From positions 6,410,269 to 6,474,268 of the forward strand of contig OX030955.1 of assembly GCA_943735955.1 (NCBI GenBank): a stretch of 64,000 bases of DNA. The letters run 5' to 3'. The position numbers and the translations under genes are program-made. This document shows positions 1-22,160 of the stretch, piece after piece. The stretch comes from Piscicola geometra. Taxonomy: Eukaryota > Annelida > Clitellata > Hirudinida > Piscicolidae. Numbering within the stretch: the first letter of the stretch is position 1; every line of letters begins with the position of its first letter. The notes beneath the pieces were generated by a model. That model saw only the letters and a program-made list of their open reading frames with translations, did no database searches and was not told the origin of the DNA.

Positions 1-100
1 GTTATTGTTGTTATTGTTGTTGGTGTTGTTGTTGTTGGTGGTGGTGTTACTGTTGTTGTTATTGTTGTTGTTTGTTTGGTGTTGTTATGTTGTAGGTGCA
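1..100. repeat. (GTT/GTG)n simple repeat
   Basis: The window opens inside a G/T triplet microsatellite with units such as gttgtt and ggtggt. It is cut by the left edge. No coding signal is seen in it. Confidence 0.85.
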
Positions 101-183
101 GCGTGGAGCTAGTGGACAAGGCAGCTTCTCGATGACATTTATCAATTCTTTATTGCTCGCTTGTGCACTTGCTACAGCATCCA

Positions 184-672
184 TCTATCTATCCATCCAC
201 CCATCCATCCATCCATCCGTCCACCCATCCATACATCCATCCATTCATCCATCCATCCATCCATCCATCCATCCATCCATCCATCCATCCATCCATATAT
301 CTTATCATCCATCCATACATCCATACATCAATCCATCCATCCATACATCCATCTATCCATACATCCATCCATCTATACATCCATCCATCCATCCACCCAT
401 CCATCCATCCATACATCAATCCATCCATCCATCCATCCATGCATCCATCCATAAATCCATTCATACATCCATCCATACATCCATCCATACATCCATCCAT
501 ACATCCATCCATCCATCCATCCATCCATCCATCCATCCATCCACCCATCCATCCATCCATCCATCCATACATCCATCCATCCATCCATCCATACATCCAT
601 CCATCCATCCATTTATACATCCATCCATGCATCCATCCATGCATCCATGCATCCTTTCACCCATCCATCCAT
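184..672. repeat. (TCCA)n tetranucleotide tract, about 490 bp
   Basis: An almost continuous run of tccatccatccatccat with scattered acat, acccat and atat variants. Because the unit length is not a multiple of three, it reads open in several frames on both strands as tandem His/Pro/Ser/Ile or Met/Asp/Gly/Trp repeats. These are by-products of the repeat, not genes. Confidence 0.95.
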
Positions 673-2248
673 CACAAGCGACTGCTGAGCGCTGCCTGCT
701 TGCTTGCTTGCAAATGCTTTGAATTGACAGTCTCGCCTTGTGTCACTCCCAGCCGAGCCTTCTCCCTCCATATCTATTGTATACAAGATTTTTATTTATC
801 TACTTCATAATATATGCTTCGTTTTGATAGTTTAACAAGAGGTTTTATATTATTGCGCCCATGATTCCTATGTTATGTTAGATAATTTAAATGCAACTTA
901 GCCATACTTGCGAATATTAACCACCACCACCAACACCATCTCCACGCTAACAAAATGTTCACCTAATGAGACACCCTATCGTCGTCAGATTAGAGTGTCT
1001 TGCTCCCTTCTCCATGCATCAACAGGCAGCTTCTGTTGCTTGATTCAAGTTGATCACACGCCTTTTTCTCGCGTTCTCATTTTTTAGAAATATACTTTTT
1101 TTCCCCCGATGAATATTTACTATTAAAAAATAATTAATTAATTATATTCTAAATCTTTTTCACGACCTTCTTGCATACATTGTTATCATTTACACACCAT
1201 AGCTAGCAATCTAGTCGCGTATGCATGCCTGTGATTGGCTGAGTGCTTTAACATCCTCTTCCTCCTCCTCCTCCTTCTCTTTTTTTTCTTTTTTTTCTCT
1301 TCCTCCCTCTCCTCCTTTATCAAAATGCGATATTGCATCTACATCATCTATCATCCATCCATTATTTAAATTATTATTACTTATTATTGTTATTGTTATC
1401 TTTAAAAACTAACCAGCTACCCTCGAATGCCCTTCATTATTATTATTATTATTATCATCATCATCATCATTCATCCGGTCTTCTTCCCTTCCAAGTCATT
1501 CTCAATCGCCCTCCATTCCACCCCTCTGGTCAGTCTGCAGTCGCACCCTTCACCACCATCGTCCTTGAGACTCTCCATTTGTGACACTTTCAACTTTCTA
1601 TGAATCCTTAATCATTCATATATATTTCAATTTTTATTAATCTTTAATCATTCATATATATTTCAACTTTCTATGAATCCTTAATCATTCTTATATATTT
1701 AAATTTTTATTAATCTTTAATCATTCATATATATTTCAACTTTCTATGAATCCTTAATCATTCTTATATATTTACATTTTTATTAATCTTTTATCATTCA
1801 TATATATTTACATTTTAATAATCTTTAATAACTCATATATATTTCAATTTTTATTACTCTTTAATCATTAATATATATTTACATTTTCATTAATCTTTAA
1901 TAACTCATGCATATGTATATTATCAAGCGCCTTAACACTCCATATTCGTTTGAGTTCACTCTACGTCGGTTATAAAATGTCATATCGAATTATTTTCATT
2001 TCAATAAATGTGTATGTCTCTCGTTCACCCCTCTCTTCATTCCATCCTTTCCATTTAGAATCTCGCCCTTCATATGCTTCAGGCAATGTAAAAAACATTT
2101 ACAAACATTTAGACTTCTTACAAATTAAACTGATTTAAATAATGTAACTCGAAACGCTTTCATATTTTTAAATAAAAGTAAAACACATTTGCTAAAGAAA
2201 TAATTGCACCTCTGCTTCTAAAGTTTTCTCCGACCTGCTATCATCAGA
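673..2248. other. Gene-free stretch with simple repeats
   Basis: No exon supported by splice sites and family similarity is seen. It holds a C/T-rich run near 1250-1320, short ATT/ATC runs near 1437-1470 and the minisatellite listed separately at 1590-1910. Confidence 0.6.
1590..1910. repeat. AT-rich minisatellite, about 65-bp units
   Basis: Tandem diverged copies built from the blocks tttcaactttctatgaatcc, ttaatcattcatatata and tttttattaatc. About five full or partial units can be aligned by eye, with two alternating half-unit types. Confidence 0.75.
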
Positions 2249-2255
2249 TGAGTCC

Positions 2256-2618
2256 TTATTTTTTCTTTACTGCTTTCTGGACGACTTTCTTCTGGTTGGG
2301 TTTTTCCTTCGACTTGGAGCTCGCTGAGGCATCTGCTGTGCTTGCAGGCTTCAAGGCCGTGCCTGGCAGATCTTCTGGAATGTCAGACGCCTCCACGTCA
2401 ACATCCTCCTTCATGCCTTTCCTCTTCGTATTTCCCATCCTGTCTCGAAAGCTCTTCGCCGATTCGTCGTGCGAGTCAAAGGATGTGGGACTCAGCGAGG
2501 ACAGGGAGTCTGTGAGCGACTTGACGACAAGCGAGTGGTGCGAGGGTCTCGATTGCTTGCTCGCCACTTGCGTTTCCGCCTTCGTCTTCTGCCCTTTCGG
2601 AGTCACGTTGCTCAAACT
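2256..2618 (-). CDS. Hypothetical terminal exon, Ser/Lys-rich, unrecognised
   Basis: A minus-strand open frame of about 120 codons ends in a lysine-rich tail (KKVVQKAVKKK) and a TAA at 2256-2258. It has no convincing start: on the minus strand ctgcag at 2619-2624 looks like a splice acceptor, so this is better read as the last exon of a gene. The composition is Ser/Lys/Asp-rich and probably disordered. Unlike its surroundings, the codon use is normal and it has no simple repeat. I do not recognise the family. A LINE 3' end with a long (GATT)n tail starts only about 30 bp upstream of the exon on its own strand, and the preceding exon was not found with matching phase. It could also be an exon of a gene that includes the membrane-segment exon near 3.33-3.40 kb, but the phases I tried did not join. 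Confidence 0.4.
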   Translation of the reverse strand, partial: SLSNVTPKGQKTKAETQVASKQSRPSHHSLVVKSLTDSLSSLSPTSFDSHDESAKSFRDRMGNTKRKGMKEDVDVEASDIPEDLPGTALKPASTADASASSKSKEKPNQKKVVQKAVKKK

Positions 2619-2649
2619 GCAGTGCGTTTCATTAGGCTTTCATTTTTTA

Positions 2650-3108
<459 letters not shown>

Positions 3109-3326
3109 ATTCCTTTGAATTCTTTTGATGAGTGAAGCTAAAAAATATTCGAGTTTTGGAAAAAGCAAAATAAAAGTGACCAAATTGAAAGTACTAACGG
3201 TATGCTAGCCAGTACTGAAAAGAAAATCATAAAAGTTATTGAATAGTTATATATATATATATATAATAGTGAGTTTATAATTTATTAAGAATAAAACTTG
3301 ATGAAATTGTCTACTTTCTTTGAAGA

Positions 3327-3406
3327 AGGTGAAGAAGACAAAGCCCCAGATGGCGATCGAGCAGCCGACGAAGACACAGGTGCCGTACAGAATTAAGTGA
3401 GACAAA
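3327..3406 (-). CDS. Possible exon with one membrane segment
   Basis: On the minus strand, a short open stretch reads as a strongly hydrophobic segment (LYGTCVFVGCSIAIWGFVFF) followed by TFFKE and a possible donor (aaa|gtagac). GC content and codon use differ from the AT-rich flanks, which suggests coding DNA. A last helix of a major-facilitator transporter is one possibility, but the fragment is too short to name. The acceptor side lacks a clear pyrimidine tract. The evidence is weak. Confidence 0.25.
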
Positions 3407-3409
3407 CTT

Positions 3410-5960
3410 TCTTTGTATTATTTGTATTATTGTGTATTATTAAAGCCATTATAAAAGACTACAAGTTAATTTATATCATAATATATTATTTTTAAATAAT
3501 AACTTTGCTAAATTAAAATCGTCTGCTTTCAAAATTCACTCACTCCTTTTGCCGCTTTCAAAATTGAACATGCAGACATCGTATTTTTCAACCTCTGAGG
3601 TGAAGTTGTTCTTTATTTTGGTTTGGCATTTGAACTTCTGAAGCTGTGGTTGTTTCGTTCGCATGTTTATTTATTATTTTTAATAGCATTTGTGTTTTTT
3701 TGAGCAGCTTTGAAATTATTTAATAACTGGTTTTCTTATTTTATATGTTTCTGGATGCTAGAACACCCGTAGTGGTATGGAGACATTAATGCGCAAGTTT
3801 TAAAAGGCCTGAATAGACGAAAAAGCCAAAGATAAGCACGGAAGAAACTATTTTGATTTACTTTAAAGTTATAAGAATGCAGACGTATTGTGAAAGTAGT
3901 GGGAGAAATAACATTGCCAAAAACCAACGTCTTCCTCTGAGTTAAAGAAGCAGTTCAGGCTTTGAAAAAGGACTCCTGTTTCGTGTAGTTTCGAATCGGA
4001 CTCGCAAGAGAGGCCTGGAACAGAAGAGACGAGTTCGGAAACGCCCCTATTACTGATGTAAATGGAGCACGAAGCTATCAATTTTGATTTGGATGTGCTG
4101 CTGATAATGCAAGGACTATGGATTCCTGGGTTGGTTTATGTTTTAATTAATGAATTTATAAACGTTATTTCGTTCATTCATCTTGCGTTATACAAGTTGA
4201 AAAATAGATTCTAAGATATTAAGTTCGCTAACTCAAATATTATAGAATTTAAAACGCTTACTGTAAAAAACTAGGAAAAAATAAGAATAGATAGTGTTGA
4301 TGTGAACATGATATAGTCCTGAGTCTTTGAAATCAGGCTTTTCAAACTTCAGTATTAAAATGCAGTCAGCATTACTATCATGCCTGATCACTCGACCACT
4401 CGATAATCTATTCGACTCGTATAAAACAACATCGTCCCATTTTACACTCCATGGGCTTTTCTGTTTTTTAATGAAGTTTTAATTTATTTAAATTGATAAG
4501 TTTAGGGGAATCTGGTTTTATACAATTTGAATCTTACATTCTCATGAATTTTATCATATTTATTTTTAAAACCACAGCAGTGCTATAAAACTTTGAAGAT
4601 TTAATAAACTTTAAAAAGTCATTTTTGAGCATACCTTTTCTTTTTCTGTACATATTTTCTTCGTAAAAGAAGTGTTGAATGACTCTAATCTTTCGCGAAA
4701 GATTGTTCTTTCAACGTATGCTACCAAAATTTCAGTTGAAGCTTGAAAAAGAAAAGTTATTAAATTAACCACTAGTGTCGCCATTTTATATATTCATTAA
4801 ATATTTTTTTTCCACAAAAGTTTTTAAAAGCCAAAAGACTTTTTATATATGGACATTTTCATCACCTGATATCATTGCTAACTTTGATGGAAACAAAAAA
4901 TAATGTAAAATAAAAAAATTTAAAAACACTTTTGTTCGAATTCTTAGAACAAATGAGATGTCTTGTTTCATTGTCAGTCAATTTTAATTCAAACACTTTC
5001 AATTAAAGTAATGTTATTGTGGTTTTATGACATATTTATCATTTAAAAGTAGATCGTTTAATGAAGCTTAAAATGATCTTTTTATGTATTTATGTGGTGC
5101 TATCGATTGTTGGCTGAATAACGCCTTTTAATAGGTAATAGTTTACAAAGGCGCTATACAAATGACAAGTGATTGATTGTTTAGTTTCCATTTAGAACAC
5201 AAAAGATTTTTTACGCCCGTTTATGAGTTTTAACGGACTAGGAAAAAGTCTTTTTGAAGTATAATTTTTTTGTTTAAGAATTTTTTTATCTGATATAAAA
5301 AAAAAAATATTTCAAATTCTATACTAGCTAATTTGAAGTGTAAAAAAAACTCATTTTAAAATTTTGATATACATAATTTTATTAAACATTTATTATAATA
5401 AAAGTCTGAATGTATTTAATTTTTCTACAATTTTTATCTAAATAATGTTTGACCCATTTTTAAATATATATCAAAAAAATAATAATTTCTAACAAAGTTC
5501 ATAGTAGGAATAATAATAAGAACAATAATAATAATAATGATATTCATAATAATAAAAATTGATATAAATAATAATAAATAAATACTGAGAAAATATAATA
5601 ATAAAAAGAGAATAAAAATAATAATTATAAGAAAATAATAATATAAAGTCCATAATCCTTTTTTCCTAGTCCGTTAAAACCTTCTACAGAGGTCCAGTAG
5701 ATAGTTTCCCTTTTAACAGTCTGTTGATTAGTGAAAACTTTGCCAATACTACATTGAGTATATGTATCTGCGATATACTTTTTCTAACTAGAAAATAGTG
5801 TTTAAGAGGCAGACATTCATCAAAAATGATTATAAAATGTTAAATTTATTAAAAGTCTTATTTGTGTAAATCTTTCATTTGATATAATTCCAAGATAAAT
5901 ATTTGTTAAATTCTTTTATTTGAGTGAAAAGCATCCGAGAAAGTCACAAGTCAGACGTCT
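3410..5960. other. AT-rich intergenic DNA
   Basis: No supported gene. The DNA is AT-rich with short A/T and TAA/ATT runs (5500-5660). A degraded retroposon 3' end lies at 5129-5180. The 5' flank of the kinesin light chain gene is at the right end. Confidence 0.6.
5129..5180 (+). mobile_element. Degraded LINE 3' end
   Basis: The motif ggcgctatacaaatgacaag followed by tgattgattg matches the retroposon 3' end seen at 28575-28606. Only the terminal part is recognisable. Confidence 0.5.
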
Positions 5961-5966
5961 TTGACG

Positions 5967-15368
<9,402 letters not shown>

Positions 15369-18061
15369 TGATGATGATCGAAGTGATGATGATGATGATG
15401 ATGATGATAGGGATGATGATGAGGGAGATGGAATCTAGCTACGGCAACGAGTGAAGGGCTGTTTCTCAATTGTTTATTTAACGAGTCAGTATATCATGCG
15501 TTTCTCAATCACTAACGCTGCTTCCATGGCGTGTGAAGCCATTGTTGTAGTTGTTGTTGTTGTAGATGTTGTTGTTGTTGTAGATGTTGTAGTCGTTTCG
15601 TTGATGTAGCAAGCACTAGTAAGAATATTCACTTTTGCAACCGTCACAGTATTACAGTATTATACAGTATGTGTGCTTTTTTTGTATGTGTGTACTTGTA
15701 TGTGTGATTGTATGTGAGCTTTTTGTATGTGTATACTTGTATGTCATTGTATGTGGGCTTTTTTTGTATGTGTGTACTTGTATGTGTGATTGTATGTGAG
15801 CTTTTTTGTATGTGTATACTTGTATGTGATTATACGTTTGCATTTGAGGGTTCCATGTCTACTTGTTGCCACGTATGCTCCAACATTTGTTGTCTGACGG
15901 TCTTGAAGGGATGCTTTGCTGCTCTAAAACACATGTGTGTGGATGCAACATCGCTCCACCACACCCTCCCATCCATCTCATCCAAACACAGCACCTCCTC
16001 GTTGCCATCATTTCATCCCAAGTCAATCCATGATTTATTCTAAGATCTGCTAAAATGTTGTATGTGAGAGCAACTTCTTCCATCCATCCTCTTTCCCTCC
16101 ATCCCCTCTCCATCCATCCCTTTTCCCACCATCCCCTTTCCATCCATCCCCTTTCCATCCATCCCCTTTCCATCCATCCCCTTTCCATCCATCCTTTTCC
16201 CTCCATCCATCCGTTTTTATTCCACGTCGGTTTCGCTCTAAGTCACTTATTGTATCCATCCACTCATTCGGCCGTTCACTACTTTCGCTCTTGTCTGCCG
16301 ATCCGTCATATTTTACACTTTTTCATCTTTCCAGACTTTTCAAAATGGATCGATCCGCCCCAAATTGGTATTAGCAATATTTGCATATATCGTTCAAGAC
16401 GGTTTAATCAAAGTTTTTGTAACATTTTCACACTTCCGATGTATAAAATCGACTAATTTAATTTAAGCCGAAACTCAAGGACACAAATCACTTGTCGATT
16501 TCCCTTACTTTTCGAAGCGTCTATAAATTGTTTTGCCGTCCTAATCATCAATTCTTCCCAATTTCTCAATCGCCATGCAGACGTTTGCATAATTCTTATA
16601 ACCCCATCGCGCAATTGTCTTTCATACTGCATACTTTATTCGTGACTTCTGGCTTGGTATAATCGGCTTTCAGTTTAGTTGTTCAGTCGACGTCTGCCGC
16701 ATGCTTGCTAATGCTTCCAACTCTAATAATCTTCACGGAATCTTCATGAAATACTACTTATCAATCTCGCCTTTTTTGTATTGTTATTATTATTATTAAT
16801 TTCATTTTTATTCACGTTGAAACGTCCATTTTTTAATCTTTTTAAAGAATCCTTCATTGTTTTCGGCGACTGTTTGCTCTTTAATAGGCACGTTCAAGTT
16901 ACAATGTCCATCTGAAAATTCAATATTTTTTCATAAATACTTACAAATCATTATTATTTAAATATAGTTTATTACATTTTCTTCATTTTTTCATCGAATT
17001 CATTTTATTTTCGCTTCCATGGACACCTAGCTATTTTTGCGGAAAAATTGTAGAAAGTGTGAAAGCAAAGAACAAGAGCCCATCATGCGTCCATCTGGTT
17101 TCTCTTGGAATTTCGATCATTTTCTTCTCACTAGATGTCGTCTTAGAAGTTTTCTCACTTTTAGTTGGTTACACTTTGCGGGTATTTTTATTGTGGAAGA
17201 GCTTATCGCCTCTATGGTTTAGTTATAGAGAAATATTTTGTGTTGTACTTGTTGGTAGAGCAAACAGACATTTTTCAAAAAGTTAAGCGCCTTCAATGCT
17301 TGCTCGTTTACGAGTTTTGCGCTACAAAATCAATATTTTTGGCGTTTTGAAATGTTCGTGAGCTTTTGCGAAGTTCTTGTGCACAACCTTCCACGAATTA
17401 CTACTCTGACCTGAAACTACATCACATGGCATATTTTTATAGAATATTAATTAATGAATCAAAAACATTTGTTAGCTTCTGTTACTCTCAATATGCCATT
17501 CTTTTATGTTCATTCGACCATTCTCATTACATTTTCTTGAATTCAAAGTCATTTTAAAATTTAAATTTATGAAGCTTGGTTCCAATAAACACCGTACCAT
17601 CACTTCATCGTTAATAAATTGAACTACATCTCTAAAATAAAGTTTAAATAATATTTTTTAAAAGCTCTTATCGATGGAGAATTCCCGTAAGTTTGAAACG
17701 CTGGTTATTGATTCCCCACGCCGATCCACTTAGCGATAAAAACGCTGCAGTTCACGGTTTGGGTGATAGTAGCTGGAGGATAGAGATAAGTAAACAGAAT
17801 ATATTTTTAAAGATTTGTTTTATAATTGTTTTTTAAAATGTATAAACCGATTCGATATTTGTGAAATGTTTATAATTAAATTATTGAACAGTAAAGTCAT
17901 CGATGAGGTGTTCGGAGTAAATCAGCCTGTAAAACCTCTCACTGACCCCGGTGAACCAGAAAAACAGTTTGAACTAGTTACTCCTACAATAAAATTGATA
18001 GGTCGTTAGAAGCTCGCGGATAAATAGGAGGATAACCATTTTGGTTGCAAACTCTTTCGCA
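15369..18061. other. Gene-free stretch between KLC and the TARP-like gene
   Basis: No supported exon. Contents are (GAT)n at 15340-15420, (TTG)n at 15545-15590, diverged TGTATG repeats at 15660-15840, a CCATCC minisatellite at 16078-16205, and AT-rich unique DNA from 16260 on. The short open frames here have no splice support or family similarity. Confidence 0.6.
16078..16205. repeat. CCATCCATCCCCTTT minisatellite
   Basis: Seven to eight copies of a 15-bp unit (catccatcccctttc) with small changes. Confidence 0.85.
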
Positions 18062-19170
18062 ATGGATACGCTTGCATGCAAGGCCAACAACATCACCCTC
18101 TACAACCAGTACATTCTTCGCCACACAATTAAACCCCCTCTGCCTTCCTCCAAGCACACTCCCTTCCTCCTCATCCTTCTCATCCTCCTCTCTTCCGCCT
18201 CCATCCTCGTTCTCTTCAGTGCCATCGTGCGTTAATCAGTTCTCATTTAAATATGTCTTTTCTCATGCATAAACATTATTTGATTATTTCTGATGCTTAA
18301 CCACTATGAGACTATTATTCTTCTTTTTTTTCTTTTTTTTCGTTTCAATCTTTTTCCCATGTTTCTTCACCCATCCCAGCATCATGTCTGACCACCTTTT
18401 AATCAAACTCAAACTTGAAATCACATCCAACAACCAAGCTCAATGACAAAACTATTCTTTTTGCTTTCTAAAACAACCCTAATTTCGGTGCCACCAACAC
18501 TTTTTTCTGAGTAACCCTAATCCTGACCCAAACCCTCGCTGGCTCCCTAGGTGAGCGACGGATGGTTGTGCACGCGGGAAAGACTTCACTTGGCGAACGA
18601 AACTGCCTGGTACACGGAAACCTGCTTGGGGCTGTGGAAGAAGTGTTCTACCATAGGTTGGTAGTGCTGGTTGTTGAGTTTTGAATTATGGTTTTGTTGT
18701 TAGGTTGATGTTGTCGTGGTGATGATGGTGATCGTGAGAGGGGCTGGAATGGTGGTTTGAGGGAGGGTGGAAGTGTTTAAAGTGTGACATCAGTGAAATG
18801 TTCGATCTTGTGGGAAATATTGGATTTAGAAAATAGATTTTATTAATGAGTTTACGCAGCAGCATGGTCTAAACCTCACGGAAAAGTAAGCAAATATTAA
18901 CTTCTCCACGAATGAGATAAATTACATTTAAATATTAAATGATAATAAATCAGTTGTTAAAACAAATTAACACTTCCGCGTGAGATAAGCTCGATTGATT
19001 GGTTCTCTATGTTGAACTATTCTCTGTTGTCCTAGGCCATCGATTGACCACACACCTTGAACACCTGGCATAGCGCAACCTTCAATGCTTCGTATTCTCG
19101 GAGTGCGTTCTGTATGTCCTTGTCATCATCATCATCATCATTATCCTCTTTCTCCATCATCATCTTCTTC

Positions 19171-19201
<31 letters not shown>

Positions 19202-21699
19202 CCATCATCATCATCATTATCATCATCATCATCATGATCATCATCATCATAACCATCATAATCATCATCATCTTTTTCCATCATCGTTATCGTCGTCATC
19301 ACTGCCGTTATCTTCCTCGTCATCATACTATCCATCTTCTTCATCACCATTGTCTACATCATTATTGATCATTTCGTAATTCATTTCTTGTCATTGTCAT
19401 CCGTTCCAGAACTTCCATTCTTGTCACCACCATTGTCACCACCATTGTCATCACCATTGTCACCACCATTGTCATCATTGTCAGAACCGTATCGATTGTG
19501 TGGTATGTTGAAAGCGTAATCACTGATTATTTAAAACTGCGTTGATCATTGCTCTAAAGCCCACTGCATCATCGTCGATTTATTTCGATCGTTAATTTGT
19601 ATATTTGAGCTTTTGCGGACCTCTTACTTAACAATTGGATTTATTCTAAACAAATGAACTAAGTCATGAAGCAATAATACGAACGCCCTTTTCATCATAA
19701 AGTAAATAAATAAATAATAAAATGAATATATTAATAATAAAAAGAAAACTATTTCATAATACAAAGAAAACTATTTCATAATAAAATGGAAAATATTTCA
19801 TAATAAAATTAAAACTATTTCATAATAGAATTAAAACTATTTCATAATAAAATTAAAACTATTTCATAATAAAATTAAAACTATTTCATAATAAAATAAA
19901 ACTATTTTATAATAAAATAAAACTATTTCATAATAAAAAAAACTATTTCATAATAAAATGATTTTTTCCATTTAAATATACAAATATAATCTTAAAACAA
20001 CTCTGTTTCGAGTTATATATAATCCAGGTAATCAGTTTTAAACTGTTTAAAATGATTTTAAAAAGATAGATTTATCCTTCGAGAGCAGTGGAGTGGGAGA
20101 GTGAGAGAGTGTTGGAGGCAAGGAGCTGCTCCTTCATCAACCACTTGGAAGGCAAACTCACTGATGAACTCAAGCCTACCGAGGCTATACTAGGTGGTGG
20201 TGGTTGCTCTGGTGGTGGTGGTGGTAGTGGTGGTAAGGTTGGTGGTGGTAGTGGTGGTAAGGGTGGTGGTGGTAGTAGTGGTGGTAAGGGTGGTGAGGGT
20301 GGTAGTAGTGGTGGTCGGGGTGGTGGTAAGGGTGGTGGTGGTAGTGGTGGTAGTAGTGGTGGTAAGGGTGGTGAGGGTGGTAGTAGTGGTGCTGGTGGTA
20401 CCCTAACCTCAACTCTAGTCCTGAAGTATCAAGCTAAATAGAATTTACTCAATGAAATGTTAATCACTATTCCCATTATTCTCTCTATTTCGACATCATC
20501 ATCATCATGCAGTATCGCTCAGAAGTTCCATCGTCTTCATCCTCTCCTGCTTCTTGTTCTTGTGCGTGTCGCTGTTTGTCAGTGTGCGTGTCATCGTCAG
20601 ACGCAACAGTCGAGACTCCTACCTCATCCTTGTCTTTCTGGCTGTTCTCTTCATCTTGGCAGGTCTATCCACGCTAACCTCCACTAAGTCTTCTAGCTCA
20701 TTTTTCACATTTTCATAAATTTATATTCATTCATGGGCTATTTATGCATAAATTTACATTCATTCATGAGATATTTATGCATAATCTATTTATATACAAT
20801 AGAGTACTTGCGACTTCTATCCAATTTGAATCATGTATCATCATGCCGCCGTCATTACCCTACTTTACTCACCATTCAACTCATCTCAACATCCCACCAC
20901 ACCCATCATCCCACTCACTCCCCCTCCCCCCTCACCCATCATCCCACCACACCCATCATCCCACCACACTCATCATCCCACCACACCCATCATCCCACCA
21001 CACCCATCATCCCACCACACCTCAGGCTTGCTCCTCCTCATAGGCCTGATCATCGCCATAGTTGCAGTGACAGACCAGGCAAGCAACAGCAACGTCGGTG
21101 AACGTAGCAAGGAGTTTCCGATGTTCCTATTCCGATACGGACCTCCCTTCCAAATGATCGTTGCCGTTTTCCTTCAATGCCAAATCACTGCAGTTCTAGC
21201 GGTCGAGTTGTTCTTGAAAAAAAAAGAACGTCATGAAAAGCACAAGAAGAGAGATGTTGAAGTCGCTAAAAAGTTTGGAAACGTTAAGAACTTTGAAAAT
21301 GAGTCGTTAAAAAGGGGAGAAAGTAAGAAACCAACTGGAGAAAAGCGGAGAACGGCGCATGCTGAGAGTGCCAAAGGGAGGAATCTTCACCAAGAATGCA
21401 AACGAGTGAGTGACAATTCATGTAAAAGGGCACTGAATCGAGTCACTCCTGTTGTGGAAAGAAAACCTTTTGGAGCGGGTGTGGAGAGATGGAGGAAAGT
21501 GGTGAAGAGGTTTGATTGGAGGCTGAAGAAGAAAAGAGAAATTTATGTGAACAAGGCGGTGAATGAACGCATCTGTGAGAAGTTGTCTCATCACTTCAAA
21601 ACCGCTCCACAAGCTCTCACTAAGCACCCAGTGACACACTGCCGTGCAACCACCAAACCCATCAAATATGGAACAAAAAACCATGACAACAAGACTTAG
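18062..21699 (+). CDS. Four-TM CACNG/TARP-like protein (claudin superfamily)
   Basis: Exons 18062-18226, 18551-18656, 20089-20193, 20513-20662 and 21026-21699 join in phase (0,1,1,1) to 399 residues. Seen: a short N-terminus; TM1 at about residues 34-55; an extracellular loop with the claudin-type GLW...C signature (CLGLWKKCS, about 81-89) and a later Cys; TM2 and TM3 around a basic loop (VRRNSRDS); the motif FILAGLLLLIGL; then FLFRYGPPF and TM4. The pattern ILxGL...FxYGxxF and TM4 followed by lysines resembles voltage-gated calcium channel gamma subunits, the TARP family that regulates Ca2+ channels or AMPA receptors at the membrane. The cytoplasmic tail of about 160 residues is long and basic with no recognisable PDZ-type end. 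It could instead belong to another GLW-type tetraspan family. Exon 3 ends directly against a GGTGGT repeat. A candidate AATAAA lies at 21990-21995. Confidence 0.7.
19040..19490. repeat. (CAT)n and CACCATTGT repeats in TARP-like intron
   Basis: About 240 bp of CAT/CTT triplets, then a 12-15 bp unit (accaccattgtc) repeated about five times at 19420-19480. Confidence 0.85.
19735..19965. repeat. 20-bp AT-rich minisatellite
   Basis: About eleven head-to-tail copies of aactatttcataataaaatt with small indels, inside the second intron of the TARP-like gene. The copies are directly adjacent, so it is not a CRISPR-like array. Confidence 0.9.
20194..20402. repeat. (GGTGGTAGT)n at the start of a TARP-like intron
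   Basis: G-rich triplet repeats begin at the donor itself (ctag|gtggtgg). The exon frame stays open through the repeat as Gly/Ser/Lys codons until 20441. Confidence 0.9.
20880..21022. repeat. CCCACCACACCCATCAT minisatellite
   Basis: About seven copies of a 17-bp unit lie directly before the acceptor of the last TARP-like exon (ctcag at 21021-21025). Confidence 0.85.
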
Positions 21700-22123
21700 A
21701 CGTGAATTCCTATGAAAAAGTCTCAGTCTTTCATTCGCTTGATCTTTTTACGAAACTATTTATAAATAGTAAATTTGAAAGAGGCTTTTGAAGAATTCGA
21801 TCTTTTAGTTGCTCACAAGTTTAACATTAGTAACAGGTAACGTTATCTACAAAAGATGTTCAAAAAATGTTCAAAATATCAGAGATCAGTTGAGGTTATC
21901 TACAAAAGGTTCTCAAAATGCACACCATCCATTTAAAAAGTTTAATATTTTATAGGCATAAATATTTTTCTATATTACTCAAAATTACTAAATAAAGTTC
22001 AAAATATGTTTCCAAACTCACATAAATACTATTAATAATTTAAACAAGTTAAATCAATAATTCAATAGATGAAATTAACAAACTAGCTACATCACGGTAT
22101 AATCACATGGGATGACAAATGGC
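21700..22123. other. Gap between convergent genes
   Basis: AT-rich DNA without a gene. It holds the 3' flank of the TARP-like gene, including a candidate AATAAA at 21990-21995. Confidence 0.5.
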
Positions 22124-22128
22124 CACTG

Positions 22129-22160
<32 letters not shown>

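Noticed and set aside
96..810. Long open frames over the TCCA tract on both strands
   Set aside because: Pure tetranucleotide repeat; overlapping frames on both strands are all open and give the same tandem peptides.
19735..19965. CRISPR-like regular repeats
   Set aside because: Units are directly adjacent with no unique spacers, in a eukaryotic intron; it is a minisatellite.
20088..20441. Gly-rich protein of 117 residues
   Set aside because: The first 35 codons are a real TARP-like exon; the rest is the GGT repeat of the following intron.
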